Source: Slackia equolifaciens | Lineage (GTDB): Bacteria; Actinomycetota; Coriobacteriia; Coriobacteriales; Eggerthellaceae | Direction: 5' to 3' | Assembly: GCF_003725995.1 (NCBI RefSeq) | Contig: NZ_QIBX01000005.1 | Location: 1-64,000 of the forward strand | Length of the DNA: 64,000 nt | Shown: positions 24,284 to 33,105 of the stretch, one piece after another | Position numbering within the stretch: the first letter of the stretch is position 1 | How the letters are laid out: every line of letters starts with the position of its first letter | Notes under the pieces: generated by a model | What the model was told of the DNA's origin: nothing | The model's input: the letters and a program-made list of their open reading frames with translations, nothing else | The model's database searches: none | Made by a program: the position numbers and the translations under genes

Positions 24284-25448
24284 ATTGCTCTCATCCCAGG
24301 GCTCGCGTGGAGAGGAGGCTCCGTGCTCAAACAGTCCTGCTCGCGCGAACATGCCGGAAACGGCATGTTCGGTTCGTGCGGAACTGCGCGCGGAGCCCCC
24401 TCTCCGCGCTCTGGCTGAGCCGCACGTGACTCCGCCTGCGCCTTTTGGGGTTACGTTTCCTTCCCGTCCCCTAGACGTGCCTGTGTTGCTTGCCCCCATG
24501 GCCGGGGTGAACGATATCGCGTTTCGGGCGCTTTGCTTGGAGTGCGGCGCCGATCTTACCTATACCGAGATGGTTTCCTCCAAGGCGCTTTCGTTCGCCA
24601 ACGAGAAAACGCGGCATCTGCTCGATCGCGCGCAGGGCGAGCGCGTGGTTGCGGTGCAGCTTTTCGGCCACGAGCCCGATACCATGGCGCGCGAGGCCGC
24701 CTGGATCGAGCAGGAGATGGGGGAGGCGCTGGCGTATATCGACATCAACATGGGCTGCCCGGCCCGCAAAATCGTGAAGAAGGGCGACGGCTGCGCGCTT
24801 ATGACCACGCCCGATGTGGCGCGCTCGATCGTCGAGCAGGTGGCGCGTGCGGTTGAGCACCCGGTCACGGTCAAATTCCGCAAAGGATACGCGGCGGGGG
24901 AGGATATCGCCGTGGAATTCGCCCGCATGATGGAGGGTGCGGGTGCGGCAGCGGTCACCGTGCACGGGCGTACGGCTGCGCAGTTCTATTCGGGCGAGGC
25001 CGATTGGGACGTGATCGCCCGCGTGAAGCGTGCGGTGAGCGTGCCTGTGATCGGCAACGGAGACGTGAAATGCGGCCAAGACGCTGTTGCGCTCGTGCGT
25101 CAGACGGGCTGCGACGCGGTGATGATCGGCCGTGCGGCTCAGGGCAATCCCTGGATATTCGAGCAGGCCAAAGCTGCGCTTGCGGGTGCGCCTGAGCCGG
25201 CGGCTCCCAGCGTCGAGACGCGCGTGCGTATGGCGCGCCGTCACGCCGCCATGCTTTCCGAGCGAATGGGCAACCACATCGTGTACATGCGCAAGCACGT
25301 GATGTGGTACCTTCACGGCATCCCCGGAGCCGCTCGCGCGCGGGGCGAGCTCAACCAGTGTGTGACCCTGGATGATTTCAATGCCGTGCTTGACCGTCTG
25401 CTGGAGGATGCGTATCGCTTTGAGGCGGAGGATGCCTTCGTTCGTTGA
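24246..25448 (+). CDS. dus: tRNA-dihydrouridine synthase (Dus)
   Basis: A flavoprotein that reduces uridines in tRNA. The TIM-barrel Dus domain begins near residue 75 with LLAPMAGVNDIAFR; the catalytic cysteine is in DINMGCPARKIVKKGDGCALM, with later TVHGRTAAQFYSGEADW and GNGDVKC. The reading frame from the ATG at 24246 (overlapping hemW by 38 bases) adds about 70 poorly conserved N-terminal residues, and that part contains a perfect hairpin at 24346. The true start may be nearer, for example GTG 24426, but no good ribosome site supports it. Confidence 0.88.
   Translation: MSYMEESSNWLRKLLSSQGSRGEEAPCSNSPARANMPETACSVRAELRAEPPLRALAEPHVTPPAPFGVTFPSRPLDVPVLLAPMAGVNDIAFRALCLECGADLTYTEMVSSKALSFANEKTRHLLDRAQGERVVAVQLFGHEPDTMAREAAWIEQEMGEALAYIDINMGCPARKIVKKGDGCALMTTPDVARSIVEQVARAVEHPVTVKFRKGYAAGEDIAVEFARMMEGAGAAAVTVHGRTAAQFYSGEADWDVIARVKRAVSVPVIGNGDVKCGQDAVALVRQTGCDAVMIGRAAQGNPWIFEQAKAALAGAPEPAAPSVETRVRMARRHAAMLSERMGNHIVYMRKHVMWYLHGIPGAARARGELNQCVTLDDFNAVLDRLLEDAYRFEAEDAFVR
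24346..24371 (+). other. Perfect GAAA-loop hairpin inside dus 5' region
   Basis: CGAACATGCCG (24346-24356) and CGGCATGTTCG (24361-24371) form an 11-bp stem closed by GAAA, a very stable tetraloop. It lies after the end of hemW, within the doubtful N-terminal extension of dus. No T-run follows. Confidence 0.65.
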
Positions 25449-25485
25449 CGGATGCGTGACGGTAGCGTGACAATTCACGATATCG

Positions 25486-25515
25486 TTAGCACTCTGCGCC
25501 CGGGGCTGCTAGAAT
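25486..25515 (+). promoter_or_regulatory. CIRCE operator and promoter of hrcA
   Basis: TTAGCACTC, a 9-base spacer and GGCTGCTAG (25486-25512) match the HrcA-binding CIRCE consensus: the left arm is perfect and the right arm has 6 of 9. TTAGCA in the left arm and TAGAAT at 25510-25515 are 18 bases apart and could be the promoter, so HrcA would block RNA polymerase directly. Confidence 0.75.
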
Positions 25516-25597
25516 CTCTACGTTTAAGAATCCATGACCCCGCGCAAGGGATAAAGCCCTAAGTGCGGGGCTTCGTACGCAGAAAGGCCGTAATTCG

Positions 25598-26605
25598 GTG
25601 CTATCCGATCGTCGACAGAGGGTGCTCCAGGCGCTCATCGAGGAGTATGTTGCCAATGCGCAGCCTGTGGGCTCGCGCACGTTGGTTGATCGCTATCGCC
25701 TGGGGGTGTCTCCCGCGACGGTGCGCAACGAGCTTTCCGTGCTTGAAGACGAGGGCTATTTGACCTCGCCGCACACCTCCGCGGGTCGCATTCCCACCGA
25801 TGCCGGCTACCGTGCGTTCGTGGACGATTTGCTTGCGCAGGAATACGGCGACGAGGCCTCTGATTCCACCTTCGACGACGTGCGCGACGCCGCCACTCGC
25901 GTCGATGAGCTCATGGAGCAGACCTCGGCGGCGCTCGCTCGCCTTACCGACTGCCTTTCGGTGGTGGCGGCGCCCTCGCTTCTGGGCTCGTCGGTCAAGC
26001 AGGTGTCATTGGTGTCGTTTTCCGACTACCGCATACTCATGGTGGTGGTGACCGAGGAAGGGCAGGTACTCAATCGCTCCGTCGAGTTCGTTGAGCCAGT
26101 GAGCACCGAGGACCTGGCGCGAATTCAGAATTCGCTCAATGCGCTCCTTGCCGGCCATTCGGTGAACGAGATTCGCAAGGAGGAGGCGGCGCGTCGTGCG
26201 TACGAGGCGTTTTCGAGTCCGCTCGCGCGCGTGATCATCGAGGAACTCATTGCTTGTCTCGAGGAAGCGGATGCGCTGCGCGCCCACAGGTTGGGGCTCT
26301 CTTCGCTTTTGCGCAAGCCCGAGTTCAAGCAGACCGAGGCGGCTCTTCCGGTGCTGCAGGTGCTCGAAGACGACACGGTGCTCATGCATCTGTTCGATGA
26401 CGTCGCCGAGGGCGCCGAGCCATTGGGCGTTCGCATAGGCAGCGAGAACGGAGCAAGCCAGCTTTCCGGCGTCTCGGTGGTGGCTGCGCAATACGGTCCT
26501 CCTGACGCGCCGGGCATCGTGGCCGTTATCGGCCCCACGCGCATGGATTATTCGAAGGTTATTCGCGCCGTTCGCGCCGCACGAAGCGCGCTGCGCGATC
26601 TGTAG
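25598..26605 (+). CDS. hrcA: Heat-shock repressor HrcA
   Basis: A 335-residue repressor with an N-terminal winged helix (RRQRVLQALIEEYVANAQPVG, SPATVRNELSVLEDEGYL) and a GAF-like dimerisation domain. HrcA binds CIRCE sites and is aided by GroEL; a CIRCE site lies directly upstream, so it is autoregulated. The start is GTG at 25598, with AGAAAGGC before it. dnaJ follows 21 bases downstream in the same operon. Confidence 0.95.
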   Translation: MLSDRRQRVLQALIEEYVANAQPVGSRTLVDRYRLGVSPATVRNELSVLEDEGYLTSPHTSAGRIPTDAGYRAFVDDLLAQEYGDEASDSTFDDVRDAATRVDELMEQTSAALARLTDCLSVVAAPSLLGSSVKQVSLVSFSDYRILMVVVTEEGQVLNRSVEFVEPVSTEDLARIQNSLNALLAGHSVNEIRKEEAARRAYEAFSSPLARVIIEELIACLEEADALRAHRLGLSSLLRKPEFKQTEAALPVLQVLEDDTVLMHLFDDVAEGAEPLGVRIGSENGASQLSGVSVVAAQYGPPDAPGIVAVIGPTRMDYSKVIRAVRAARSALRDL

Positions 26606-26626
26606 AAGATAGAAAGGTCCCCCAAG

Positions 26627-27760
26627 ATGGCCAAAGATCTGTATGCGGTGCTCGGCGTTGCCAAGACCGCTACCGACGACGAGATCAAGAAGGCGTTTCG
26701 CCGCAAGGCGCGCGAGCTGCACCCCGACGTGAACAAAGCGCCGGATGCCGAGGAGCGCTTCAAGGAGCTCAATGAGGCATATGACGTGCTTTCCGATCCG
26801 TCCAAGCGCGCCCAGTACGACCGTTTCGGCACCATTCCCGGGGCGGCGGGCGCAGCGGGCGGCGGTGCTCCTTACGTTGACTTCGAGGACCTGTTCGGCG
26901 GCGGCTTCGGCATGGGGGATCTGTTCTCCAGCTTCTTCGGCGGCGCAGCGGGCGGTCGCGCCACAGTGCGCAAAGAGGGTCGCGACATGGGCGTGGGTCT
27001 GCGCCTGACGCTTGAAGAGGTCGCGGCGGGCGCCAAGAAGGAAATCGTGTACGACCGTCTGGCGCCCTGCGAAACCTGCGGCGGAACCGGCATGGCCGAG
27101 GGCGGCCATGAAATCGACTGCCCCGAGTGCGGAGGCCGCGGCCGCGTGTTCACCGTTCAGCATACGTTCTTGGGCGACATGCAAACGGCCAGCACGTGCC
27201 GCAACTGCGGCGGCACCGGCAAGGTCATCGACCACCCGTGCGAGGAGTGCGAGGGCCAGGGCCGCATCCCCGACCGCCAGCATGTGACCGTGGAAGTTCC
27301 GGCAGGCATCCGCGAGGGCCAGCAGCTGCGCGTGAGCGGCTTCGGCGAGGCGGGCATGCACGGCGCCAAAGCGGGCGACCTCATCGTCACGTGCCGCATT
27401 CAGCCGCATGAGTTCTTCGAGCGCGAAGGCGACAACCTGCATGCGCGCGCGAACATCAGCTTCATTCAGGCAACGCTCGGCGCTGAAATCGAAATCGACG
27501 GCATTTTCGAGGATGAGAAGGTGCAGGTGCGTATTCCCGAGGGATGCCAGAACGAGCAGGTGGTGCGCGTGAAGGGCATGGGCATGCCGCGCCTGAACGC
27601 CGATTCGCGCGGAGACATGTACGTGCACATCAACGTTCTCATTCCCAAGCGCGTTACCAAGAAGCAGCGAGAGCTTTTGGAGAAGGTGGCAAAGGAGTTC
27701 GGCGAAGAGGTTGCCGCGCCCCGTTCTCCTCTGCAAAAGCTGCGCGATGCGTTCAACTAA
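26627..27760 (+). CDS. dnaJ: Chaperone DnaJ
   Basis: A 377-residue type I J-protein. Order: J domain with HPD (residues 34-36), Gly/Phe region (about 75-115), zinc domain with four CxxCxGxG repeats ([32 protein letters not shown]) and two beta-barrel substrate domains. It stimulates DnaK ATPase. Neither dnaK nor grpE is in the window, so this copy belongs to the hrcA-dnaJ arrangement. AGAAAGG precedes the ATG. Confidence 0.96.
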   Translation: MAKDLYAVLGVAKTATDDEIKKAFRRKARELHPDVNKAPDAEERFKELNEAYDVLSDPSKRAQYDRFGTIPGAAGAAGGGAPYVDFEDLFGGGFGMGDLFSSFFGGAAGGRATVRKEGRDMGVGLRLTLEEVAAGAKKEIVYDRLAPCETCGGTGMAEGGHEIDCPECGGRGRVFTVQHTFLGDMQTASTCRNCGGTGKVIDHPCEECEGQGRIPDRQHVTVEVPAGIREGQQLRVSGFGEAGMHGAKAGDLIVTCRIQPHEFFEREGDNLHARANISFIQATLGAEIEIDGIFEDEKVQVRIPEGCQNEQVVRVKGMGMPRLNADSRGDMYVHINVLIPKRVTKKQRELLEKVAKEFGEEVAAPRSPLQKLRDAFN

Positions 27761-27761
27761 C

Positions 27762-28970
27762 ATGAAATTCCATGTAGTCAATTTGGGCTGCAAGGTCAAT
27801 CGCGTTGAGAGCGATGACTTTGCAGCCACGCTGCTTTCGCAAGGCGCGCAAGCGGTGGATGCTGCGGCCGCCGATTTGATCATCGTCAACACGTGCACCG
27901 TGACCGGCGAGGCCGAGAAGAAGACGCGCAAGGCCGTGCGCCAGGCTCTGCGGTCCAACGATCGTGCCCGCGTGCTCGTGACGGGATGCGCGGCCGCTAT
28001 AGACCCCGAAACCTATACGGCGATGGGCGAGCGCGTTCAAGTGGTCCCCAAGCTTGCGGTGCATGCGATGCTCGCCAGTGACGCGGGTCTCGAATCGCAT
28101 GGGCATGACCGTTGGGGTGCGGGCGTCGAGCACGTGCATGTTGGCGAGGAGTTTCCCACGCGCGTCGGCGTGAAGGTGCAGGATGGCTGCAACAATGCGT
28201 GCACGTACTGCATCGTGCATGTGGCACGCGGCCGCGCCTGGTCGCGTCCTGCCGAAGAAATCGTCGAAGAGGTGCGCCGCACGGCCGAGGCCGGGGCGCG
28301 GGAGATCGTGCTTACGGGCATCAACCTGGGATCGTATTCCTACGACGGGATGGGTCTCGCCGACTTGCTGCGCCTTCTGCTTGACGCGACGGGTGTGGGC
28401 GTGCGGTTCCGCGTTTCATCCATCGAGCCGCGCGACGTGGACGACGATCTGATTGCGCTCATGGCCGCGGCTCAGGGGCGCATCTGCCGCCATTTGCACC
28501 TGCCGCTCCAATCGGGTTCGACCAAGGTGCTGCGCGAGATGGCGCGTCCGTACAGGGCCGAACAATTCAAGGATCTGGTGGACAGGTTGTACGATGCCAT
28601 GCCGATGCTCTCGCTTTCGACCGACGTGATCGTGGGCTTTCCCGGCGAGACGGAAGAGGATTACCGCGCCACCGAGGACATGGCGCGTGCGTGCCGGTTC
28701 TCCAAGATGCATATCTTCCGGTACTCCAAGCGCGAGGGCACGCCCGCCGCGCGTCGCACCGATCAGGTGGCGCCCGAGGTGAAGGCCGATCGCGCCAAAC
28801 GTCTGGAGGCCGTGGGCGCCGATCTTCGCTCGGCCGACCGCGCGAGGCGTGCCGGAACATGCGAGCTTGCGCTCGTTGAATCCGATGGCGTTGCCACAAC
28901 GGAAAGCTATCATACGGTTTCGGTGCCTGCGGGTGCCACGACGGGCGACATGGTGGAGGTCGTGCTATGA
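27762..28970 (+). CDS. mtaB: tRNA t6A methylthiotransferase MtaB-like
   Basis: A 402-residue radical SAM methylthiotransferase that turns t6A37 into ms2t6A. The N-terminal UPF0004 domain carries cysteines for the second cluster (LGCKVN, NTCTVT, VTGCAA), and the radical SAM motif is CNNACTYC. The C-terminal part is a TRAM-like region. The start at 27762, 2 bases after dnaJ, begins MKFHVVNLGCKVN, the conserved N-terminus. dnaJ-mtaB-dgk-rsmE-ybeY is a conserved block. Confidence 0.9.
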   Translation: MKFHVVNLGCKVNRVESDDFAATLLSQGAQAVDAAAADLIIVNTCTVTGEAEKKTRKAVRQALRSNDRARVLVTGCAAAIDPETYTAMGERVQVVPKLAVHAMLASDAGLESHGHDRWGAGVEHVHVGEEFPTRVGVKVQDGCNNACTYCIVHVARGRAWSRPAEEIVEEVRRTAEAGAREIVLTGINLGSYSYDGMGLADLLRLLLDATGVGVRFRVSSIEPRDVDDDLIALMAAAQGRICRHLHLPLQSGSTKVLREMARPYRAEQFKDLVDRLYDAMPMLSLSTDVIVGFPGETEEDYRATEDMARACRFSKMHIFRYSKREGTPAARRTDQVAPEVKADRAKRLEAVGADLRSADRARRAGTCELALVESDGVATTESYHTVSVPAGATTGDMVEVVL

Positions 28971-29431
28971 GCGGCGAGCCGAAAGACACCGCAACGCACC
29001 GCAGCGCAGATATGGGCGATGCGGCTACGGAGGGGCTCCGTCCCAGAACCGGGCAGGACATGAAAAGCGGGAATTCGCTGTTCAAATCCTTCGGCTACGC
29101 TGCACAGGGCGTCAAGTCGGCGTCGGGGGAGCGCAATTTCAAGGTGGATTGCGTTGCAGCCGTGCTCGCGTTCGCGCTGTGCGCATTGCTGCAGGTCCCG
29201 CTGTGGGGCTGGGCCGCGGTCGCGGTGTGCATTGGCGTGCAGCTCGCTATGGAAACGATGAACACCGCGCTTGAGGCCGTGGTTGACCTTGCGTCGCCCG
29301 GGCTTCATCCGCTGGCCAAGCGCGCGAAGGATTGTGCGGCGGGTGCGGCGCTTATCACGGCCTGTGCGAGCATCGTCGTGGCTGGGATTGTATATGTTCC
29401 GGCGTTGCTGAAACTGGCAGGTGTCTCCTGA
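28967..29431 (+). CDS. Diacylglycerol/undecaprenol kinase, DgkA type
   Basis: A 154-residue membrane kinase with a 45-residue polar N-terminal extension and a DgkA domain with three helices: the GERNFKVD start, the metal-binding ETMNTALEAVVDL motif and DCAAGAAL. In Gram-positives this family usually phosphorylates undecaprenol. It overlaps mtaB by 4 bases (ATGA). Confidence 0.9.
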   Translation: MSGEPKDTATHRSADMGDAATEGLRPRTGQDMKSGNSLFKSFGYAAQGVKSASGERNFKVDCVAAVLAFALCALLQVPLWGWAAVAVCIGVQLAMETMNTALEAVVDLASPGLHPLAKRAKDCAAGAALITACASIVVAGIVYVPALLKLAGVS

Positions 29432-29511
29432 TCGGGTTCGCGTTCTGCCGTTTTCCAATGCGTCGGGTGTGATTTGCCGCCAAAGCGGCAAAGCGATGAA
29501 AGCGAGGGCGT

Positions 29512-30315
29512 ATGTCGCTCCATCATTTCTTTCTGGACGATCAGGTGTTGGCCGATGAGGCGGACGAGGTGTTTCCTCTGCGCCTTTCTGCGGATGACCG
29601 CAAGCATGCCAAAGTTCTGCGTCTTGCCGCGGGCGAGCACGTGAGCGTGGTGGACGCCGCGCGTGACTATTTCGAATGCGAGATCGTGCAGGTCGAAGGC
29701 GGCGATATCAGGGCGCGCATCTCGCAGCGGCTCGACATGGAGCAGACGGGGCCTGACGTTATCTTGGTCCAGGGCATCGCCAAGGGCGAGAAGATGGACG
29801 ACGTGATTCGACACGCCACCGAGGTGGGCGTAGCAGCGTTCATTCCCATGGCGAGCTCGCGCTGCGTGGTGAGGCTCGATGAGAAAAAGGCGGCCTCGCG
29901 CGTGGCGCGCTGGCGGGCCATCGCGAAATCGGCAGCCATGCAAAGCGGGCGCCTTACGGTGCCGGAGGTGGGCGAACCCATGAGCGTGAAGCAAGTCGCC
30001 GAAGCGCTTTCGGGTGCGACCTGCGTGCTCGTGTGCTGGGAGGAGTGCCCCGCCACCTCCACCATCGCGGATGCCATCGCGCGCGGCATGGCCGAGTGCG
30101 CTATGGGCGACAGGCGCGACGCGCGCATCGCCGTTGTGGTGGGGCCGGAAGGCGGCCTTTCTGCCGACGAAGTGGATATTCTCACGTCGGGGCCACGCTC
30201 ATGGCCGGTAACGCTCGGGCCGACGATTCTGCGCACCGAGACGGCGGGCGTGGTGGCGCCGGCGCTTGTTCTCTACGAATGCGGCGGCATGGGAGCGAAG
30301 GGAAGCGAGGAATAG
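29512..30315 (+). CDS. rsmE: 16S rRNA m3U1498 methyltransferase RsmE
   Basis: A SPOUT-class methyltransferase of 267 residues with an N-terminal PUA-like domain (DRKHAKVLRLAAGEHV) and the knotted SAM site (VVVGPEGGLSADEVD, then LGPTILRTETA). ybeY starts at the last base of its stop codon. Confidence 0.95.
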   Translation: MSLHHFFLDDQVLADEADEVFPLRLSADDRKHAKVLRLAAGEHVSVVDAARDYFECEIVQVEGGDIRARISQRLDMEQTGPDVILVQGIAKGEKMDDVIRHATEVGVAAFIPMASSRCVVRLDEKKAASRVARWRAIAKSAAMQSGRLTVPEVGEPMSVKQVAEALSGATCVLVCWEECPATSTIADAIARGMAECAMGDRRDARIAVVVGPEGGLSADEVDILTSGPRSWPVTLGPTILRTETAGVVAPALVLYECGGMGAKGSEE

Positions 30316-30806
30316 TGAATATTGCGATTGAGATCGAGCACGGCGCCGATATCGCCGAGGGCGTAGACATCGAGGGCATCGCTCGCTACGTGCTCGAACG
30401 GGAGGGTCAGCCTGAGAACACCGAGGTGTCCATCACGCTTACCACCAACGAGGAAGTCCATCGCCTGAACAAGGAGTTCCGCGGCATCGACCGCCCCACC
30501 GACGTGCTTTCGTTCGAATGCGACGGCTATGACGACGATTTCGACTCCGATACGGCCTACGAAGACGCCGGGGTTCCCGATGACGAACCGTTTTTGCTGG
30601 GCGACATCGTAATCGCGTCTGACGTGGCGCGCGAGCAGACCGCGCAGTTCGGCACCACGCCGCAGCAGGAGCTTTACGTGCTGTTGGTGCACGGGCTTTT
30701 GCATCTGTGCGGCTGGGACCACGTGCATTCCGACGAGGAGGCCGAGGAGATGGAGGCGCGCGAGCGAGAGATGCTTGCCGGTTTCGGTCTGCCGGGCATT
30801 CGATAG
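30315..30806 (+). CDS. ybeY: Endoribonuclease YbeY
   Basis: A 163-residue metal-dependent RNase for 16S rRNA 3' maturation. The zinc motif HGLLHLCGWDH is near the C-terminus, and the family segment RPTDVLSF is in the middle. An acidic insert (DGYDDDFDSDTAYEDAG) between the two is longer than in most relatives. The start is GTG at 30315, overlapping the rsmE stop by one base. Confidence 0.95.
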   Translation: MNIAIEIEHGADIAEGVDIEGIARYVLEREGQPENTEVSITLTTNEEVHRLNKEFRGIDRPTDVLSFECDGYDDDFDSDTAYEDAGVPDDEPFLLGDIVIASDVAREQTAQFGTTPQQELYVLLVHGLLHLCGWDHVHSDEEAEEMEAREREMLAGFGLPGIR

Positions 30807-30942
30807 ACGACCGTCTGCGCACATGAAGGAAACGCCGGGGTAACGCCTTGGTGAACGCGGCGTTTCGATTGGCGGCGGCCTTATGGCGGCTGCGGTATGG
30901 CGCGTTAGAATGGGCGCAGGTTTCCAAGAGAAAGGTTTCGCC

Positions 30943-31659
30943 ATGCAAGAATCCGACATCAGCGTTGTGCGCGGGGTGAGTATCGCCTCCATTGTTCTTT
31001 CCGTGCTTGCTATTCTTGGCTGCGTTGCGGTGATAGCGCTTTCGGCCGGCCTGGGCGCGGTGGCGAGCGACCCGTCGAACTTCGACGGATATGTCGAATA
31101 TCGCGATGAGCTGGGTGCCACGAACGGTATCGACGCTCAATACGACATGACCCCCGAGGAGACTTCTGCGTTTGTGTCCGCAGTATTCGGGTTCATTAGC
31201 GCGTTTTCTGGCGTCGGTCTGGTGCTGTGCGTTATTTCGCTGATCGCCGGTATCGTTGGTGTGCGCAACTGCCGCAACCCGCAAAAGGTGGGCAAGGTTT
31301 TTGGCTGGTCCATTGCGGGCGCCATCTGCTCCATTTTGATGGGCCGCGTGGTATCTTGCGTCCTCCTTATCGTGAATGCGGTGTATTCGAACCGCTTGAA
31401 GAAGGCAGCGCAGAATCCTGTCGCGTATGCTCAGCCGGCCTATGGCGCGGCCGCTCCCCAAGGGTACGTTCAACAGCCCGCTGTCGGCTATGCGCCGCAG
31501 CAGGGAGGCATGGCGTCCGGTGCTTCTCAGCCCGTTATGCCTCAGGAGCCTACGCAGGCTTACGCCCAGCCGGCAAGCGCTCCCGTTCAGCCCACAATCC
31601 CGCAGCAGCCGCAAGCCTCTGCGACGCCCCAGCAGCCTGAGCCTCCGCAGCAGAAGTAG
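30943..31659 (+). CDS. Membrane protein with Pro/Gln/Ala-rich tail
   Basis: A 238-residue protein with an N-terminal hydrophobic helix (about 10-35), a polar loop (about 38-75), two further helices (about 78-105 and 120-145) that resemble DUF4190-like membrane modules, and a long disordered tail from about 155 (AYAQPAYGAAAPQGYVQQP). The tail probably faces the cytoplasm and resembles those of small actinobacterial division- or secretion-linked membrane proteins, but no function is known. The ATG follows AAGAGAAAGG. Confidence 0.65.
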   Translation: MQESDISVVRGVSIASIVLSVLAILGCVAVIALSAGLGAVASDPSNFDGYVEYRDELGATNGIDAQYDMTPEETSAFVSAVFGFISAFSGVGLVLCVISLIAGIVGVRNCRNPQKVGKVFGWSIAGAICSILMGRVVSCVLLIVNAVYSNRLKKAAQNPVAYAQPAYGAAAPQGYVQQPAVGYAPQQGGMASGASQPVMPQEPTQAYAQPASAPVQPTIPQQPQASATPQQPEPPQQK

Positions 31660-31777
31660 CATTCGCAATCTGCTGCAGCATGCTGATAATAATCTGAGCC
31701 AGGTCGATACCCATCTCGGTGTTGACCTAGTTTTTGGTCGGTTTCGCTTCCTGCCTTAAGTTCTTCCGCTAAGTGGG

Positions 31778-31912
31778 TCAGCCTCGCGCTCTACGGGAAT
31801 CTAATCTCTGGGCCGGATTATCCTCGATAACTTTAGAAATCGTCTTGTTGGCACATAATTCGTCATCAGTGTCGTTCTCGTCCGGTATAAAAATGGCGTT
31901 ATTTGCTAACTT
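31778..31912 (-). pseudogene. Possible coding remnant, 44 codons
   Basis: A minus-strand frame without a start codon, ending at 31778, reads AIFIPDENDTDDELC then NKTISKVIEDNPAQRLDSRR. The composition is protein-like, but no family is recognised. It may be the tail of a decayed gene, or chance. Confidence 0.25.
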
Positions 31913-31946
31913 TCAGCATGTCCGGTATAAAAATCGCGCTATATGT
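31882..31946 (+). repeat. TATAAAAA motif pair, plus orientation
   Basis: CCGGTATAAAAA starts at 31882 and again at 31922, exactly 40 bases apart, each followed by two variable bases and GCGTTAT or GCGCTAT, then TTTG or ATGTG. The same motif occurs twice in inverse orientation at 32086-32150, also 40 bases apart. Confidence 0.8.
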
Positions 31947-32085
31947 GGATGCAGGTGGGGCGAATCGTATGCATCGAGTTGATTCTCTGTCGTGTGTAGC
32001 TTATTGAGCTGGGGTTTCTCGAATGACATTTAATGAAGTCTTGTGAAAAGGCGTTCATTGAATGCTCTCGATCGGGATTCGACAT

Positions 32086-32150
32086 ACATATAACGCGTTT
32101 TTTATACCGGGCATTCGAATTCTTGGCACATAACGCTGTTTTTATACCGC
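32086..32150 (-). repeat. TATAAAAA motif pair, minus orientation
   Basis: Read on the minus strand, GGTATAAAAA starts at 32148 and 32108, exactly 40 bases apart, each followed by a variable dinucleotide, GCGTTAT and a TGT. The pair faces the 31882-31946 pair across about 140 bases. Confidence 0.8.
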
Positions 32151-32179
32151 ATCCGCTACAGATTCCGTGTCAATCGTGA

Positions 32180-32353
32180 TGCTGCGTTTCGTGCACGACA
32201 CTAAGGGTTGGGCTGACGCCAACTTGCGGACGAGGACGTGTGTATGAGACGGTGGTGCCTGGGCGGCAGTGCGCGCGGGCGGTCGAAGACGATTGGTTCA
32301 TCTTAAATGGGGGCGTCTCAACTTCTGATGTGCCCTCTTTTGTTAAAGGTTGA
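32180..32353 (+). pseudogene. Possible coding remnant, 57 codons
   Basis: An open plus-strand frame with no start reads GRGRVYETVVPGRQCARAV, then EDDWFILNGGVSTSDVPSF before a stop at 32353. It has protein-like composition but no recognised family. A minus-strand frame with an ATG at 32373 covers the same bases and cannot be excluded. Confidence 0.25.
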
Positions 32354-32433
32354 GGCTTTATGCCGAATCCCATTCCAGATAAATACGTCCTCGAGACAAC
32401 GAAGTAACTTTTCCGTGATAGCGAAAAAATACC

Positions 32434-32461
32434 TTGTTACCTGGGATTGTTTTGATATACT
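32434..32461 (+). promoter_or_regulatory. Promoter of rplS
   Basis: TTGTTA (32434-32439) and TATACT (32456-32461) are 16 bases apart, and TGA directly before the second box makes an extended -10. It leaves a leader of about 225 bases before rplS with several GC-rich hairpins. Confidence 0.65.
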
Positions 32462-32691
32462 ACTGCGTCGGCTTGTTTAAGCGTTCCGTTTCACGTCGGA
32501 GCATGCGGCATCTCGTCAGAGAACGCGGCGTTTCCATCCGACCTCTGTTGCGGTGCCAGGCAGTCCAGGGCCTTTAAAGGTTCGGCTCATCGGGGCATTG
32601 CTTGCGATGCCCGCGCACGCGCGCAAGGCCGCTCCTGAAATCGCGTTTAGGCAGCTCAGTCGTTGTGAAAGACTAACAGAAGGAAACGAAC

Positions 32692-33036
32692 ATGGACATC
32701 ATTCGCGCTATCGAGCAGCAGCAGATCAAGGACGTCACTCCGTTCAACGTGGGCGACACCGTAAGGGTTCACTATCGCATCGTCGAGGGCAATCGCGAGC
32801 GTATTCAGGTGTTCCAGGGCGATGTCATCCGTCGTCACGGCCATGGCGCCCGCGAGACGTTCACCGTCCGCAAGATCAGCTTCGGCGTGGGTGTTGAGCG
32901 TACCTTCCCCGTGCATTCCCCCAAGATCGACAAGATCGAGGTCGCGCGTGAGGGCAAGGTTCGTCGCGCCAAGCTGTACTACCTGCGCAACAAGGTGGGC
33001 AAGGCTGCCAAGATCAAGGAGAAGGCGTTCAACTAG
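32692..33036 (+). CDS. rplS: 50S ribosomal protein L19
   Basis: A 114-residue L19 at the 30S/50S interface: [42 protein letters not shown] and KIDKIEV are family hallmarks. The ATG follows AGAAGGAAACG. A terminator follows. Confidence 0.97.
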   Translation: MDIIRAIEQQQIKDVTPFNVGDTVRVHYRIVEGNRERIQVFQGDVIRRHGHGARETFTVRKISFGVGVERTFPVHSPKIDKIEVAREGKVRRAKLYYLRNKVGKAAKIKEKAFN

Positions 33037-33056
33037 CGCTTCATTCCTGCGTGATG

Positions 33057-33086
33057 AAAGGGGTCGCAGTTCGCGGCCCCTTTTTC
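33057..33086 (+). terminator. Terminator of rplS
   Basis: AAAGGGGTCGC (33057-33067) pairs with GCGGCCCCTTT (33073-33083), including one G-T wobble, and a T-rich tail follows. Confidence 0.85.
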
Positions 33087-33105
33087 TTTCGTATCGGAGG
33101 TTATC

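Larger units (their letters stand above)
31660..32433. other. AT-richer gap with degraded sequence
   Basis: This stretch is visibly richer in A and T than its neighbours and has no convincing gene. It contains two facing pairs of a TATAAAAA motif (31882-31946 and 32086-32150) and short open frames that look like coding remnants. TTGGCACATAA occurs at about 31848 and 32124. It may be the scar of a lost mobile or accessory gene. Confidence 0.5.

Noticed and set aside
26006-27958. A 650-codon minus-strand open frame
   Set aside because: It runs antisense to hrcA, dnaJ and mtaB and is explained by their codon bias.
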